Assembly (NCBI RefSeq): GCF_019024285.1
Contig: NZ_WMKZ01000023.1
Span: 1 to 64,000, forward strand
Length of the DNA: 64,000 nt
Reading direction: 5' to 3'
From: Alkalihalobacterium elongatum
GTDB lineage: Bacteria; Bacillota; Bacilli; Bacillales; Bacillaceae_F
A program made the translations under genes and the position numbers. Shown in pieces: positions 9,100-17,148 of this stretch (position 1 is its first letter; each line of letters starts with the position of its first letter). The notes beneath the pieces were generated by a model. The model ran no database searches. It had not been told where the DNA came from and saw only the letters and a program-made list of their open reading frames with translations.

Positions 9100-9130
9100 A
9101 AAAAAAAAAGGCTGACAAATGTGTCAGCCT
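9100..9130 (-). terminator. Intrinsic terminator of the GAF gene
   Basis: Nine-bp perfect stem AGGCTGACA (9109-9117) with 9122-9130, followed on the minus strand by a run of ten T. It also lies 3' of pdaA, convergent. Confidence 0.88.
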
Positions 9131-9147
9131 CTTGCTTATAGTAATCT

Positions 9148-9507
9148 CTAGTTGGCAAAGCTTTCTTGACCAATTGCTTCTGCAATCGTTTCTAATGTAG
9201 TAACATCGGTAACGTCAAAGGCAATCGCCTGCATGCTTCTAACAATCATGACTCCAATTTTTTGTCCCATTGAATTGGTAATTGGAAACTTTAATTCAGC
9301 ATTACTTTCCCACTGGAGATCATCTTCGTCTGATGCAGCGACTAATTTGCTTGAACCCTCTTCGAAAATTAGGATACCGACCCAATCTATGTATGGGACT
9401 TCACTCACTAAACTTTCACAAGTTTTCTCAAAAACAGATTGAAGGCTCATTTTTTTGTATACATGGGCCATTATTTGTAGGGAAGCTACATCTGTTGCAA
9501 TCGACAT
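9148..9507 (-). CDS. Small stand-alone GAF-domain-like protein
   Basis: 119 residues, apparently a single GAF fold: helix at the N terminus (MAHVYKKMSLQSVFEKTCESLV), then DWVGILIFEEGSSKLVAAS, ELKFPITNSMGQKIGVMIV strands and a C-terminal TTLETIAEAIGQ helix. No output domain, so it may bind a small ligand and regulate another protein. AAGGAGAG is eight bases before ATG 9507. Monocistronic, convergent with pdaA. Ligand and partner are unknown. Confidence 0.65.
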   Translation of the reverse strand: MSIATDVASLQIMAHVYKKMSLQSVFEKTCESLVSEVPYIDWVGILIFEEGSSKLVAASDEDDLQWESNAELKFPITNSMGQKIGVMIVRSMQAIAFDVTDVTTLETIAEAIGQESFAN

Positions 9508-9580
9508 GAATATCTCTCCTTCGCAGAACGTTTTACTTCTCTTATTGTAGCAAATTCTATACGTTTACGAACTAGTAAGT

Positions 9581-9610
9581 TTAGGCAGTGTTGGAGAGGC
9601 ATGCTATAAT
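9581..9610 (+). promoter_or_regulatory. Probable promoter of rlmD
   Basis: TATAAT at 9605-9610 with a weak -35 (TTAGGC, 9581-9586) at 18 bp; the start codon is 38 bases further. Confidence 0.55.
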
Positions 9611-9647
9611 AATAGAACAATTTTCATGAAATGACGGAGTGAACCAA

Positions 9648-11045
9648 ATGACAGATAAAAAAACTGAAACTATAACGATTAAAATAGGCCAACAATTTCC
9701 ACTGACGATTAAGAGGCTCGGTATTAATGGGGAAGGGGTAGGCTTTTTCAAAAAAAAGATCGTCTTTGTTCCAGGAGCACTACCAGGAGAGATTGTAGTG
9801 GCTGAAGTAACGAAAGTAAACCCTAAATTTGCTGAAGCTAAAATTAAAAAGATGAGAAAACCATCAGCGGATCGCATCAACCCGCCTTGTCCAATATACG
9901 ATAAATGTGGTGGGTGCCAACTTCAGCATTTAAGCTATGAGGCACAACTACGTGAAAAGAAAGATATCGTTAGACAAGCATTTGAGCGCCATACGAAGAT
10001 CATCCCAGATAAGTTACCATTGAATGATACAATTGGAATGGAAGAGCCTTGGAATTACCGGAATAAAAGTCAATTACAGGTAGGAAAGCATAAAGAAAAA
10101 GTGTTAGCAGGACTTTACGGTATGAACTCTCATCAATTGATTGATATATCAGACTGTATGATACAGCACCCAATGACGAATACAGTCACACAACAAGTGA
10201 AGAGAATACTAGAGGATCTAAACATTTCAATCTATAACGAGAAAAAGCATAAAGGAATTATTCGCACGATTGTAACTCGTGTTGCTTTTGCGACTGGTCA
10301 AATTCAACTCGTGTTAATCACAACACAACAAGAAATTCCGAAAAAAGAGTTACTCATTGACGAGATCAAGAGGAGGATACCTGAAGTTACGTCCATCCTC
10401 CAAAACGTAAATGGAAAGAGAACATCATTAATTTTTGGCGATGAGACGATCCATTTAGCTGGAGAAGAAGTCATTCAAGAAACACTAGGTGATGTTTCCT
10501 TTGAGCTATCAGCTAGGGCCTTTTTCCAGCTTAACCCCATTCAAACTGTAAAGCTATATGACGAAGTAAAAAAAGCTGCACAGCTTACGGGTAAAGAAAA
10601 AGTCGTCGATGCCTACTGCGGGGTAGGTACGATCGGAATGTGGGTTGCAAAAGAAGCAGGAGAAGTAAGAGGAATGGACGTCATTGCTGAAGCAATCGAT
10701 GATGCGAACGCCAACGCCAAAAAACATGGGATCAGTAACGCACGTTATGTCGTTGGGCCAGCTGAAAAGCTCCTTCCAAAATGGGTCAAAGAAGGTTGGA
10801 AACCAGACGTTGTCATCGTCGACCCACCTCGTACAGGATGTGACGATGCCTTGTTACGCACTATTATTGAGGTGAAACCGAAGAAAATGGTGTATGTCTC
10901 CTGTAATCCGTCTACACTGGCGAAAGATGTTAATCAGTTGATGAAGGCTGGGTTTAAGTTGAAGTCGCTTCAGCCAGTGGATATGTTTCCGCATACCTCG
11001 CACGTGGAATGTATCTCGCAACTCATTTTAAAAGAAGGCAACTAA
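9648..11045 (+). CDS. rlmD: 23S rRNA (uracil-C5)-methyltransferase RlmD/RlmCD
   Basis: 465-residue m5U rRNA methyltransferase. A TRAM RNA-binding domain (about 10-68) is followed by iron-sulfur ligands C81, C87, C90 (C-x5-C-x2-C), the SAM-binding fold with [12 protein letters not shown], the VDPPRTGCD loop, and the catalytic-cysteine motif [12 protein letters not shown]; it ends with PHTSHVEC. It methylates U1939, and in Bacillus-type RlmCD also U747, of 23S rRNA. Position near pdaA matches B. subtilis yfjO (rlmCD), as I recall. ATG 9648 with GGAGTGA eight bases upstream is the start. A second, degenerate copy of the last 18 codons occurs at 13189-13242. Confidence 0.93.
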   Translation: MTDKKTETITIKIGQQFPLTIKRLGINGEGVGFFKKKIVFVPGALPGEIVVAEVTKVNPKFAEAKIKKMRKPSADRINPPCPIYDKCGGCQLQHLSYEAQLREKKDIVRQAFERHTKIIPDKLPLNDTIGMEEPWNYRNKSQLQVGKHKEKVLAGLYGMNSHQLIDISDCMIQHPMTNTVTQQVKRILEDLNISIYNEKKHKGIIRTIVTRVAFATGQIQLVLITTQQEIPKKELLIDEIKRRIPEVTSILQNVNGKRTSLIFGDETIHLAGEEVIQETLGDVSFELSARAFFQLNPIQTVKLYDEVKKAAQLTGKEKVVDAYCGVGTIGMWVAKEAGEVRGMDVIAEAIDDANANAKKHGISNARYVVGPAEKLLPKWVKEGWKPDVVIVDPPRTGCDDALLRTIIEVKPKKMVYVSCNPSTLAKDVNQLMKAGFKLKSLQPVDMFPHTSHVECISQLILKEGN

Positions 11046-11068
11046 CCCTTATGGGCGTTGCCTTTTTA
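11035..11068 (+). terminator. Intrinsic terminator of rlmD
   Basis: AAGGCAAC (11035-11042) pairs with GTTGCCTT (11057-11064), followed by TTTT; the left arm lies in the last codons. Confidence 0.8.
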
Positions 11069-11825
11069 CGTTTTTTGTAATGGATATGAAAAGAACTTGG
11101 AGAACTTCAAGGGAAATATGCTTTAACTCTAGGGATGCGACGTTATTTACACAGAAGGTTTCTCTTGTTCTATTTTTTCCGCCACAGCGATAGTCATTTT
11201 GATTTGCTTTAACCACATTCCCTTTTCGCATTTATAGAACATTTGTAAGGAGGTGTTTTTTTGGAGTAGTTGCTTTTCTTGTTCGGTTGGCCATCATCTC
11301 TTGAACAGTTTAAACGTTTCTTTGGAAATGGTGCGATACTTGAATAAGCTTATTTTTAATGCACTAGCTATATTGCTTTACCGCGGTGGGGGGACTTTTT
11401 TTGTATTCTTTAAGCGCCAAAACAAATGCTAAGTTAAACATTTCCAGTAGTTATGGAGGACCTGAAGGCTGGACCATCGCAACCAATCTTTCTCTTGATC
11501 ATCGATACGTTAATGACAACGCCTTTAGAAGAAGCGGTGCAAACAGGTTGCCTGATAATGGCCATGCATCGATGGGCTCATTTTTTACTAAGCTTAATAA
11601 ACTTTTTGTGTAGTGTTTTTATCATACCGCTTATAAAACGACACTAGTTATCCTCATCAACTTCTTTTCCAATAATAATTCTTTAAATAAATCCCTTCAC
11701 CTTTCTATAGAAACTACAAATCTTCCCCTGAATTTGAAAAACATATTTTCCTTTTCGACATATAATGTATGGTTTATGTGGTTTACTTTTTTATCAATAT
11801 TAAATTTAATAATGGAGGTTATGTG
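11069..11825. other. 757-bp stretch without an intact gene; decayed
   Basis: No supported gene. At about 11247 there is an excellent AAGGAGGTG site before TTG-GAG-TAG; after that stop the same frame stays open for about 25 codons (LLFLFGWPSSLEQFKRFFG...), which looks like a nonsense-inactivated short gene. Short open frames at 11386-11647 lack ribosome-binding sites. A TATAAT at 11761-11766 may serve the lipoprotein gene downstream. The stretch lies between two copies of an rlmD 3' end and may be remains of an integrated element. Confidence 0.5.
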
Positions 11826-12917
11826 ATGAAATTCTTTTTACCTTTTGTAGCTGGACTGCTGTTGTTTTTTCTAATTGGGTGCGGCAATTCTCCAGCGGAG
11901 GAAGCAGGTAAAGAGGCCAATGATCCCAAAGTAGAGGAAACAACAGAAGAACAAGATTCTGAAGCTAACCCACAAGAACCGAGGAATGATGGAACTTCAG
12001 AAGCAGGAGAGCAAGAGATAGAGAATTTAGCAATGATGCCAGACGAAGAGCAAATGATTCAAGTGGTTAAAGATAATTTGCTAGCTGCTAATAATAAAAA
12101 TATTGATGATTATATGGCTACTATACATGTAGAGTCCCCCGTATATCAATCGACGCGGGATACCACGTTAGAAATATTTAGTGTTTATGATTTAGAGTAC
12201 TCTTTTGTTGAAATCGAGGTCATTGACGTTTCTGGAGATACAGGGGAAGTATGGTTTATTCAAACAACGCGAAAAATAAATGGCCCTGAATTTAATGACA
12301 ACCAAATAGAAGGTATTAATATTATGAAAAAGTATAATGATGAGTGGAAGATATACAATACAGAAGTTCTAGACATTGTTTATTTGGACTCAGAACAAGG
12401 AGAAGCCAATGCTGGAGCGTCTACAAATAGGGAAGATGCTCACATAATAGCAGAATTTTTTGCCATGGCAATTCCGTTAGTTGACGAAATAAACGGAAAT
12501 ACCCCTGGTCAGGTAATTCCGAATGACACATATGCTTTTATTAACCAACACCCCGATTTATTCCCTGCAACGGAAGAAACTATAGAAAAAGGGCTAGACT
12601 TAATAAATATTAAAATTGACTACCGTCATTTGTCCAAAAGCTTACATGATTATACTTCAACAATGTTTTTTGATGCAGGCTATGTCATCGAAATTTATGA
12701 GAATTTTATACCAGATATTAATGATTATCTGTCTGAGCTTCTCGTCATAACGAATTACGGCGAAGTTTATCAGATAATTTATCCTGGCCCGCTAGACGGT
12801 GTGTTTTATGATGATTATGTAGAATTCATCGGCTTACCAGTAATTCACTCGAGATTTGCCAACTTGGGTGGTGGATATACGAATGTCATTGTTGTCATTG
12901 CTAGTCATGTGGAATAA
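11826..12917 (+). CDS. Putative lipoprotein of unknown function
   Basis: 363 residues with a lipoprotein signal peptide and lipobox LIGC (lipidated C19). A low-complexity acidic linker (about 22-75, rich in E, N, A) leads to a globular part. The region near 85-190 (EEQMIQVVKDNLLAANNKNIDDYMATIH ... VWFIQTTRKINGPEF ... MKKYNDEWKIYN) looks like an NTF2/SnoaL-type cone fold; the last 150 residues are not recognised. ATG 11826 is seven bases after GGAGG, so the open frame upstream from 11769 is not used. It stands alone between decayed sequences, consistent with an accessory gene. Anchored outside the membrane; role unknown. Confidence 0.7.
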   Translation: MKFFLPFVAGLLLFFLIGCGNSPAEEAGKEANDPKVEETTEEQDSEANPQEPRNDGTSEAGEQEIENLAMMPDEEQMIQVVKDNLLAANNKNIDDYMATIHVESPVYQSTRDTTLEIFSVYDLEYSFVEIEVIDVSGDTGEVWFIQTTRKINGPEFNDNQIEGINIMKKYNDEWKIYNTEVLDIVYLDSEQGEANAGASTNREDAHIIAEFFAMAIPLVDEINGNTPGQVIPNDTYAFINQHPDLFPATEETIEKGLDLINIKIDYRHLSKSLHDYTSTMFFDAGYVIEIYENFIPDINDYLSELLVITNYGEVYQIIYPGPLDGVFYDDYVEFIGLPVIHSRFANLGGGYTNVIVVIASHVE

Positions 12918-13026
12918 AAGCATAGAATGTTGAGAGGCGTTAGGTAAAATGTGACTATAACATTAAAGGTAAAATTCACTGAGAAAAGACCGTCGGTACG
13001 TCCCCGTAGATCCTAATAATCTATGA

Positions 13027-13170
13027 CAGGGATTTTGGGAATTGTTAGATGTTTATCCAATCTATTTCACCTCAACAATCTTTTATCTAATAAATAATGA
13101 ATTAACTAGCTTCTGGGACTTTACTGAAGAACAATATAACATATTAGAAGCTATGCTTGTTAATGCGTAA
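13027..13170 (+). pseudogene. 3' fragment of an unidentified gene
   Basis: Forty-seven open codons (QGFWELLDVYPIYF ... EEQYNILEAMLVNA) follow an in-frame TGA at 13024-13026; the same frame before that stop reads VDPNNL. No start codon with a ribosome-binding site is visible. It resembles the tail of a small cytosolic protein interrupted by a nonsense codon, but I do not recognise the family. Confidence 0.4.
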
Positions 13171-13188
13171 AACACAACAACACCCCAT

Positions 13189-13242
13189 GTGTTGCCACAT
13201 ACTGGACATGTGGAGTGTGTAGCAAGGATATATAGGACTTAA
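13189..13242 (+). pseudogene. Relic of a second rlmD-type 3' end
   Basis: Read on plus this encodes VLPHTGHVECVARIYRT followed by TAA, which matches the C terminus of RlmD-type methyltransferases; the intact gene 2.1 kb upstream ends [13 protein letters not shown].... About 70 percent of bases match over 36 positions by hand alignment. Nothing upstream in this frame matches the rest of rlmD, so the homology begins abruptly. It abuts the truncated serine recombinase on the other strand. Confidence 0.6.
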
Positions 13243-13243
13243 A

Positions 13244-13510
13244 AAAACGTTGATATAGGCTCCCATTTCGTGCTAATCGTGAAAGTTCTTTTGCAATAAT
13301 TACATCAAACTTTCTTTTCTTAGCATCCTCAATTAATTTTTGGAGATTATCACGCTTTGCAGTTGTACCAGATTCGATATCAATGTAAAAATCATGAATA
13401 GTCCAAGATTGTTCTTTGATGTAATTTACAAATAAATTCTTTTGATTTTGGATAGAAGGCTTTTGTTCTTCTTTATCTGTTGAAACCCTTATATATGCAG
13501 CACACCTCAT
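13244..13510 (-). pseudogene. Truncated serine site-specific recombinase
   Basis: The first 85 or so residues are the N terminus of a serine recombinase/resolvase: AAYIRVSTDKEEQKPSIQNQ with the catalytic serine in RVS (S10), then YIDIESGTTAKRDNLQKLIEDA, and IIAKELSRLARNG with the conserved arginines. Homology stops near residue 86, where the sequence runs into the rlmD-like relic; the remaining open frame to 13160 is antisense of that relic. The DNA-binding and C-terminal parts are missing, so the protein cannot work as a recombinase. ATG 13510 lacks a clear strong ribosome-binding site. It is a scar of an integrative element. Confidence 0.85.
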
Positions 13511-13660
13511 ATTAGTATTCCCCTTTGATGAGATGTAATTACTCTATTTTTCCTTGTATGTTATTAATTTTAAAAAAACAGAATATTAGGTCAACAAAAA
13601 AACATCCTTATATTTGGATTAACGGATTCAGTTTGAGAAATAACAAAAAGCAATAGAAAT

Positions 13661-13700
13661 AGCATACCAATTCGCAAATTATTTGGTACGCTTGTTTTTT
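13661..13700 (+). terminator. Terminator-like hairpin
   Basis: AGCATACCAA (13661-13670) pairs with TTGGTACGCT (13683-13692) with one mismatch, followed by TGTTTTTT. No gene on the plus strand ends here, so it may mark a lost gene or a small RNA. Confidence 0.5.
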
Positions 13701-13927
13701 GATAGTATATCAACGTATTATTAAAATTCCCACTAAAATCAGCAGATGTACCGTGTTATTTTTAGAGGAACCTAATCTTTAGTTATTATGTAATAGTAAT
13801 TTGATGGTAGGGTTAGCAAGGACAATGTTTTTCAACTAACGCATCCCATATATACAGTATCAGCAAAAAAACATTGATGTGATGCACCCTTTATCTTTGT
13901 TTATATGTATTCATAGATAAGCGTTTA

Positions 13928-14034
13928 AGGACTTGACTTGGAGCCTCTGTGGGTACGATTTGTCTTGAAAGGCTGAAGCAGTTGTTTCATCAGGCAAACG
14001 AGCCTATCATACCCACCTCTCCAAGTAAAGTCCT
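13928..14034. repeat. 107-bp long imperfect hairpin (MITE or structured RNA)
   Basis: The outer arms AGGACTTGACTTGGAG (13928-13943) and CTCCAAGTAAAGTCCT (14019-14034) pair with one internal mismatch; a second stem GTGGGTACGAT (13949-13959) pairs with ATCATACCCAC (14006-14016); an inner AGGCT/AGCCT stem (13970-13974 with 14001-14005) encloses the loop. TA dinucleotides flank both ends. There is no coding sequence within it. Confidence 0.6.
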
Positions 14035-14141
14035 ATCGTTGTTTACGTTGAAAACTATAAATACTACTTACTGAAACTATCCCTTTTATTGACCCATTAA
14101 ATGAAATAAGAAGTAGACATTGATGTATTGTTTTTAATTAA

Positions 14142-14181
14142 AGCTGTAAATACAGTAAAATGTATAACTGTATTTACAGCT
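14142..14181. repeat. Perfect 14-bp inverted repeat
   Basis: AGCTGTAAATACAG at 14142-14155 and its exact complement at 14168-14181, 12-base loop. It lies 130 bp beyond the end of the metI-type gene; the strand-minus flank is A/T rich but lacks a clean T tract, so it may be an operator or an atypical terminator. Confidence 0.6.
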
Positions 14182-14310
14182 ATTTTCACCTCTAATGGGA
14201 ACAATAAAGCAATAACTTCTAGTATGTGTGTTAGCATACACTTATAAGTTCGGTAGAAATTTGCTCTATTTTATCGTAAATCTTCTTTTGTATATAAGAG
14301 AGATATTAAT

Positions 14311-14970
14311 TTAATCCCTTCTAGCTTTACGTGCGAGGACATTTCCGAGTGATTGAATACCTTGTACGAACAGGATGAGTACTAGACAAGTAGAGATGAC
14401 GACAAAAGTATCAAATCGTTGATATCCATAAGATATTGCGAGATCTCCAACTCCACCGGCACCAACAACACCAGCCATAGCCGTCGCTCCAATAAGCCCG
14501 ATGGTCGCTGTTGTAATACTCAAGATAAGTGATCCAAATGCTTCTGGTAATAAAAAGTACCAAATGATCTGAAAAGGTGTCGCCCCCATGGCTTCTGCAG
14601 CCTCCACAATCCCCGGGTTAACTTCAAGTAGTGAGTTTTCAACTAGTCTTCCAATGTAAGGCGCAATATATAATGTTAAAGGTACAATTGCTGCACTTGT
14701 TCCAATGGATGTATTCACAATAAGTTTCGTTAATGGAATAATAGCAACAAGTAAAATAATAAAAGGTAAGGATCGAACAATATTAATAACTGGATTTAAT
14801 ATACCATACACCCATTTGTTTTCAATAATGCCATTTGGTCGAGTTATTACTAACAAAATTCCTATTGGAATACCAATTAGAGATCCTAGCAATAAGGAAA
14901 CACTGACCATATGTATCGTTTGATAGATTGCTAACATAAATTGCTCAGAAGTTATCGTTGTTGAAATCAC
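14311..14970 (-). CDS. metI: MetI-type ABC transporter permease
   Basis: 219-residue permease with five membrane segments and the EAA-type loop (EAAEAMGATPFQIIWYFLLPEA) that docks on the ATPase. The length and the LLGSLIGIPIGILL... start fit the D-methionine/MetI family. The GTG start at 14968-14970 shares one base with the TAG stop of the ATPase gene, so the two are translationally coupled. With the ATPase and the divergent binding lipoprotein it makes a complete MetNIQ-type importer. The family carries methionine, its derivatives or related sulfur compounds. Confidence 0.88.
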   Translation of the reverse strand: MISTTITSEQFMLAIYQTIHMVSVSLLLGSLIGIPIGILLVITRPNGIIENKWVYGILNPVINIVRSLPFIILLVAIIPLTKLIVNTSIGTSAAIVPLTLYIAPYIGRLVENSLLEVNPGIVEAAEAMGATPFQIIWYFLLPEAFGSLILSITTATIGLIGATAMAGVVGAGGVGDLAISYGYQRFDTFVVISTCLVLILFVQGIQSLGNVLARKARRD

Positions 14971-15989
14971 TAGTTATCCATCTCCTTTACGATTACATCA
15001 TGCTTCTGCAAGAAATTAATGATCTCTTTTATTTCTAATTCATCTGCGTTTAACTGAAGGATCATTGTTCCTATTAAAGTTCCTTGAATTTCGGTTGTAT
15101 TTGCTAACAGAATATTGGTTTTCACATTAAATCTTTCAATTAAGGAGTGAAGTATTGGCTCTAAAGAACTTTGTTTTAAGAAATTCAATTTTAGTAAACG
15201 ATGGGATTTATCGTTAATAATCGCTTGTTTCATCGTACTAGGGATGTCTGTTTGAATGACAGTACTAACGAAATTTTGAGTTGTCAGATGCTGGGGGTTT
15301 CCAAAGACGTCAAGAACCGATCCTTGCTCAATAATTTCTCCCTTTTCCATTACAGCAACATGATCACAAATCTTTTTCACTACATCCATCTCATGTGTGA
15401 TCATCAACACTGTAATCCGGTACTCTTCATTAATTTTTTTTAGAAGTTTCAAAATAGAATCTGTTGTTTGAGGATCTAGAGCTGATGTTGCCTCATCACA
15501 CAACAAAATAGAAGGATTGGATGCTAGCGCACGAGCGATACCTACTCGCTGTTTTTGTCCACCTGATAATTCATTAGGATAATTGGTTGCTTTTTCTTCT
15601 AATCCAACAAATTCTAATAACTCCTCCACACGCTTTCGAATTTTTTGTTTATCTTGTTTTATGAGTACAAGTGGTAAAGCGACATTATCAAAGACGGTCC
15701 TTGTTTCTAATAGATTAAAATGCTGAAAAATCATACCGATTTGCTTTTTTTTGTTACGAAGCTGCTTCGTATTATAAGAAGCTAAATCAACGCCATCAAT
15801 GAGTACCTGTCCTTCTGTTGGCTTTTCAAGATAGTTAACAAGGCGGACTAATGTACTTTTTCCAGCGCCACTATAACCAATAACACCTAAAATTTTTCCT
15901 TTTTCAACTTTCAAGTTGATATTTTTTAATGCAGTAATTGTCGATGTTTTCTGCAAAAATGTCTTCGTTATATTTTTTAATTCAATCAT
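14970..15989 (-). CDS. metN: MetN-type ABC transporter ATPase
   Basis: 339-residue ATPase. Walker A GYSGAGKST, signature LSGGQKQR, Walker B ILLCDEATSALD with the catalytic Glu, and H-loop MITHEMDV are intact. The last 80 residues form a NIL domain, the ligand-sensing regulatory domain of MetN. I chose ATG 15989 (MIELKNITKTF, the family start); ATG 16001 sits directly on the AAGGAG site and is less likely. Transcribed from a promoter at 16053-16081, divergent from the binding-protein gene. Confidence 0.9.
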   Translation of the reverse strand: MIELKNITKTFLQKTSTITALKNINLKVEKGKILGVIGYSGAGKSTLVRLVNYLEKPTEGQVLIDGVDLASYNTKQLRNKKKQIGMIFQHFNLLETRTVFDNVALPLVLIKQDKQKIRKRVEELLEFVGLEEKATNYPNELSGGQKQRVGIARALASNPSILLCDEATSALDPQTTDSILKLLKKINEEYRITVLMITHEMDVVKKICDHVAVMEKGEIIEQGSVLDVFGNPQHLTTQNFVSTVIQTDIPSTMKQAIINDKSHRLLKLNFLKQSSLEPILHSLIERFNVKTNILLANTTEIQGTLIGTMILQLNADELEIKEIINFLQKHDVIVKEMDN

Positions 15990-16052
15990 GCCAAATTTCA
16001 TCTCCTTCTAATTGAAAGATAATCCTTAGTAATCAGATATGTTTTAATGATT

Positions 16053-16081
16053 ATGGTAGCGTTCTTTTCCTTTTCTGTCAA
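16053..16081 (-). promoter_or_regulatory. Promoter of the metN-metI operon
   Basis: On the minus strand TTGACA (complement of 16076-16081), 17 bp, then TACCAT (complement of 16053-16058). No SAM riboswitch or T-box fold is visible in the short leader that follows. Confidence 0.6.
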
Positions 16082-16105
16082 TTTAATTTAAAATTGAAAA
16101 ATTAA

Positions 16106-16134
16106 TTGACGAATTGTGGAAATGGTGCTAATAT
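16106..16134 (+). promoter_or_regulatory. Promoter of the metQ-like gene
   Basis: TTGACG (16106-16111), 17 bp, TAATAT (16129-16134). The two divergent promoters have their -35 boxes only 24 bp apart, so one regulator could control both. Confidence 0.65.
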
Positions 16135-16213
16135 CTTATCATTCCGATTAAACAACTATGATTTAAAGGATATCAAAAATTAGCGGATAAGATGGAGAGG
16201 GGAAAAGGTTATT

Positions 16214-17053
16214 ATGAAGAAATTAGTATTTGTTATGCTTGCAGGATTATTACTATTTGTTACTGCTTGCTCAAGTAATGAAAAGGTAGATTCGCAGGCT
16301 GAAAATGAAGACAAAAAAGAAATTAATGTAGGCTTCGGAGTAGGTACATATGAAGAACAATTTCGAAATGGAATTTTGCCTATATTAGAAGAGAAGGGTT
16401 ACAAAGTAAATATTAAAACATTCTCTCAAAATATGCAGGTAAACCCAGCAATGGATGAAGGATCTCTAGACGCAAGTGTGTTTCAAAGTACGGCCTACAT
16501 GGAAGGGATTAATGAACAATTGAAAATGAATATGACAGGAGTTGCTTTTGTTCCAAGTGCTCCGCAAGGGTTATATTCAACTCGACATACAAGTCTAGAT
16601 GCTGTAGGGGATGGAACAACAGTTGCTTTTCCAAATGATCCTGTGAATCAGGAACGTGCTGCAAGAATTCTTGAGGAATTAGGATGGATAACCGTTGATG
16701 AAAATGCAGGAACAACAGATTTTAATGTAAATAGCATTAAACCAGGTGCATATGATATTGAGATTGTAGTATTAGACCCTGCGCAAATTTTAGTTTCATT
16801 AGATGATGTGGATTTTGGAGTTGTTAACGGTAATTATATTGCAAATGCAAACCGTAAAATTACAGAAGCATTAAAAATTGAAAATACACCTAAAGAACAT
16901 CGTATTATTGTTTCCATTAATAAAGAGGATGAGGGTGCACAATGGGCGAAGGATTTAATTGCAGCCTATGAGTCACGAGAATTCGAAGACTATATCCATA
17001 GTGAAGAAAAATACGATGGATTTATTCTGCCAGAGGCTTGGGAATATAACTAA
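16214..17053 (+). CDS. metQ: MetQ/NlpA-type substrate-binding lipoprotein
   Basis: 279-residue lipoprotein, lipobox VTAC (C19), followed by a NlpA-family two-lobed binding domain starting INVGFGVGTYEEQF; conserved elements include DEGSLDASVFQS and IVVLDPAQILVSLDDVDFGVVNGNYI. It would deliver substrate to the MetNI-type transporter encoded divergently. Ligand residues cannot be assigned by eye, and linkage to an SfnB/DszC-like flavoprotein suggests a sulfur compound other than plain methionine. GAGAGGGGAAAAGG precedes the ATG. A terminator follows, but the next gene (17149) lies just after it and may be partly read through. Confidence 0.88.
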   Translation: MKKLVFVMLAGLLLFVTACSSNEKVDSQAENEDKKEINVGFGVGTYEEQFRNGILPILEEKGYKVNIKTFSQNMQVNPAMDEGSLDASVFQSTAYMEGINEQLKMNMTGVAFVPSAPQGLYSTRHTSLDAVGDGTTVAFPNDPVNQERAARILEELGWITVDENAGTTDFNVNSIKPGAYDIEIVVLDPAQILVSLDDVDFGVVNGNYIANANRKITEALKIENTPKEHRIIVSINKEDEGAQWAKDLIAAYESREFEDYIHSEEKYDGFILPEAWEYN

Positions 17054-17070
17054 ATAGGTGTTTAATAAAG

Positions 17071-17117
17071 AATAGGGTATCTCAAAAGGTAAAATCACCT
17101 TTTGGGACACCCTATTT
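17071..17117 (+). terminator. Strong intrinsic terminator
   Basis: Long stem: AATAGGGTATCTCAAAAGGT (17071-17090) pairs with the complement at 17097-17116 with few mismatches, loop AAAATC. T tract is short (TATTTT). Confidence 0.75.
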
Positions 17118-17148
17118 TAACAAATCGCTGTCAAGGGGAGAAATGAGT

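Larger units (their letters stand above)
13511..14310. other. 800-bp non-coding stretch with three inverted repeats
   Basis: No open frame with a ribosome-binding site on either strand. It contains a terminator-like hairpin (13661-13700), a 107-bp long imperfect hairpin (13928-14034) and a perfect 14-bp inverted repeat (14142-14181), each listed separately. Confidence 0.6.

Noticed and set aside
13160-13243. C-terminal part of the recombinase open frame as real protein
   Set aside because: The last about 28 codons are antisense of the rlmD-like relic and match no recombinase.
16002-16213. SAM riboswitch or T-box for the MetNIQ-type genes
   Set aside because: The divergent region is about 210 bp, with two promoters; no SAM-I/T-box conserved stems or antiterminator/terminator pair are visible.
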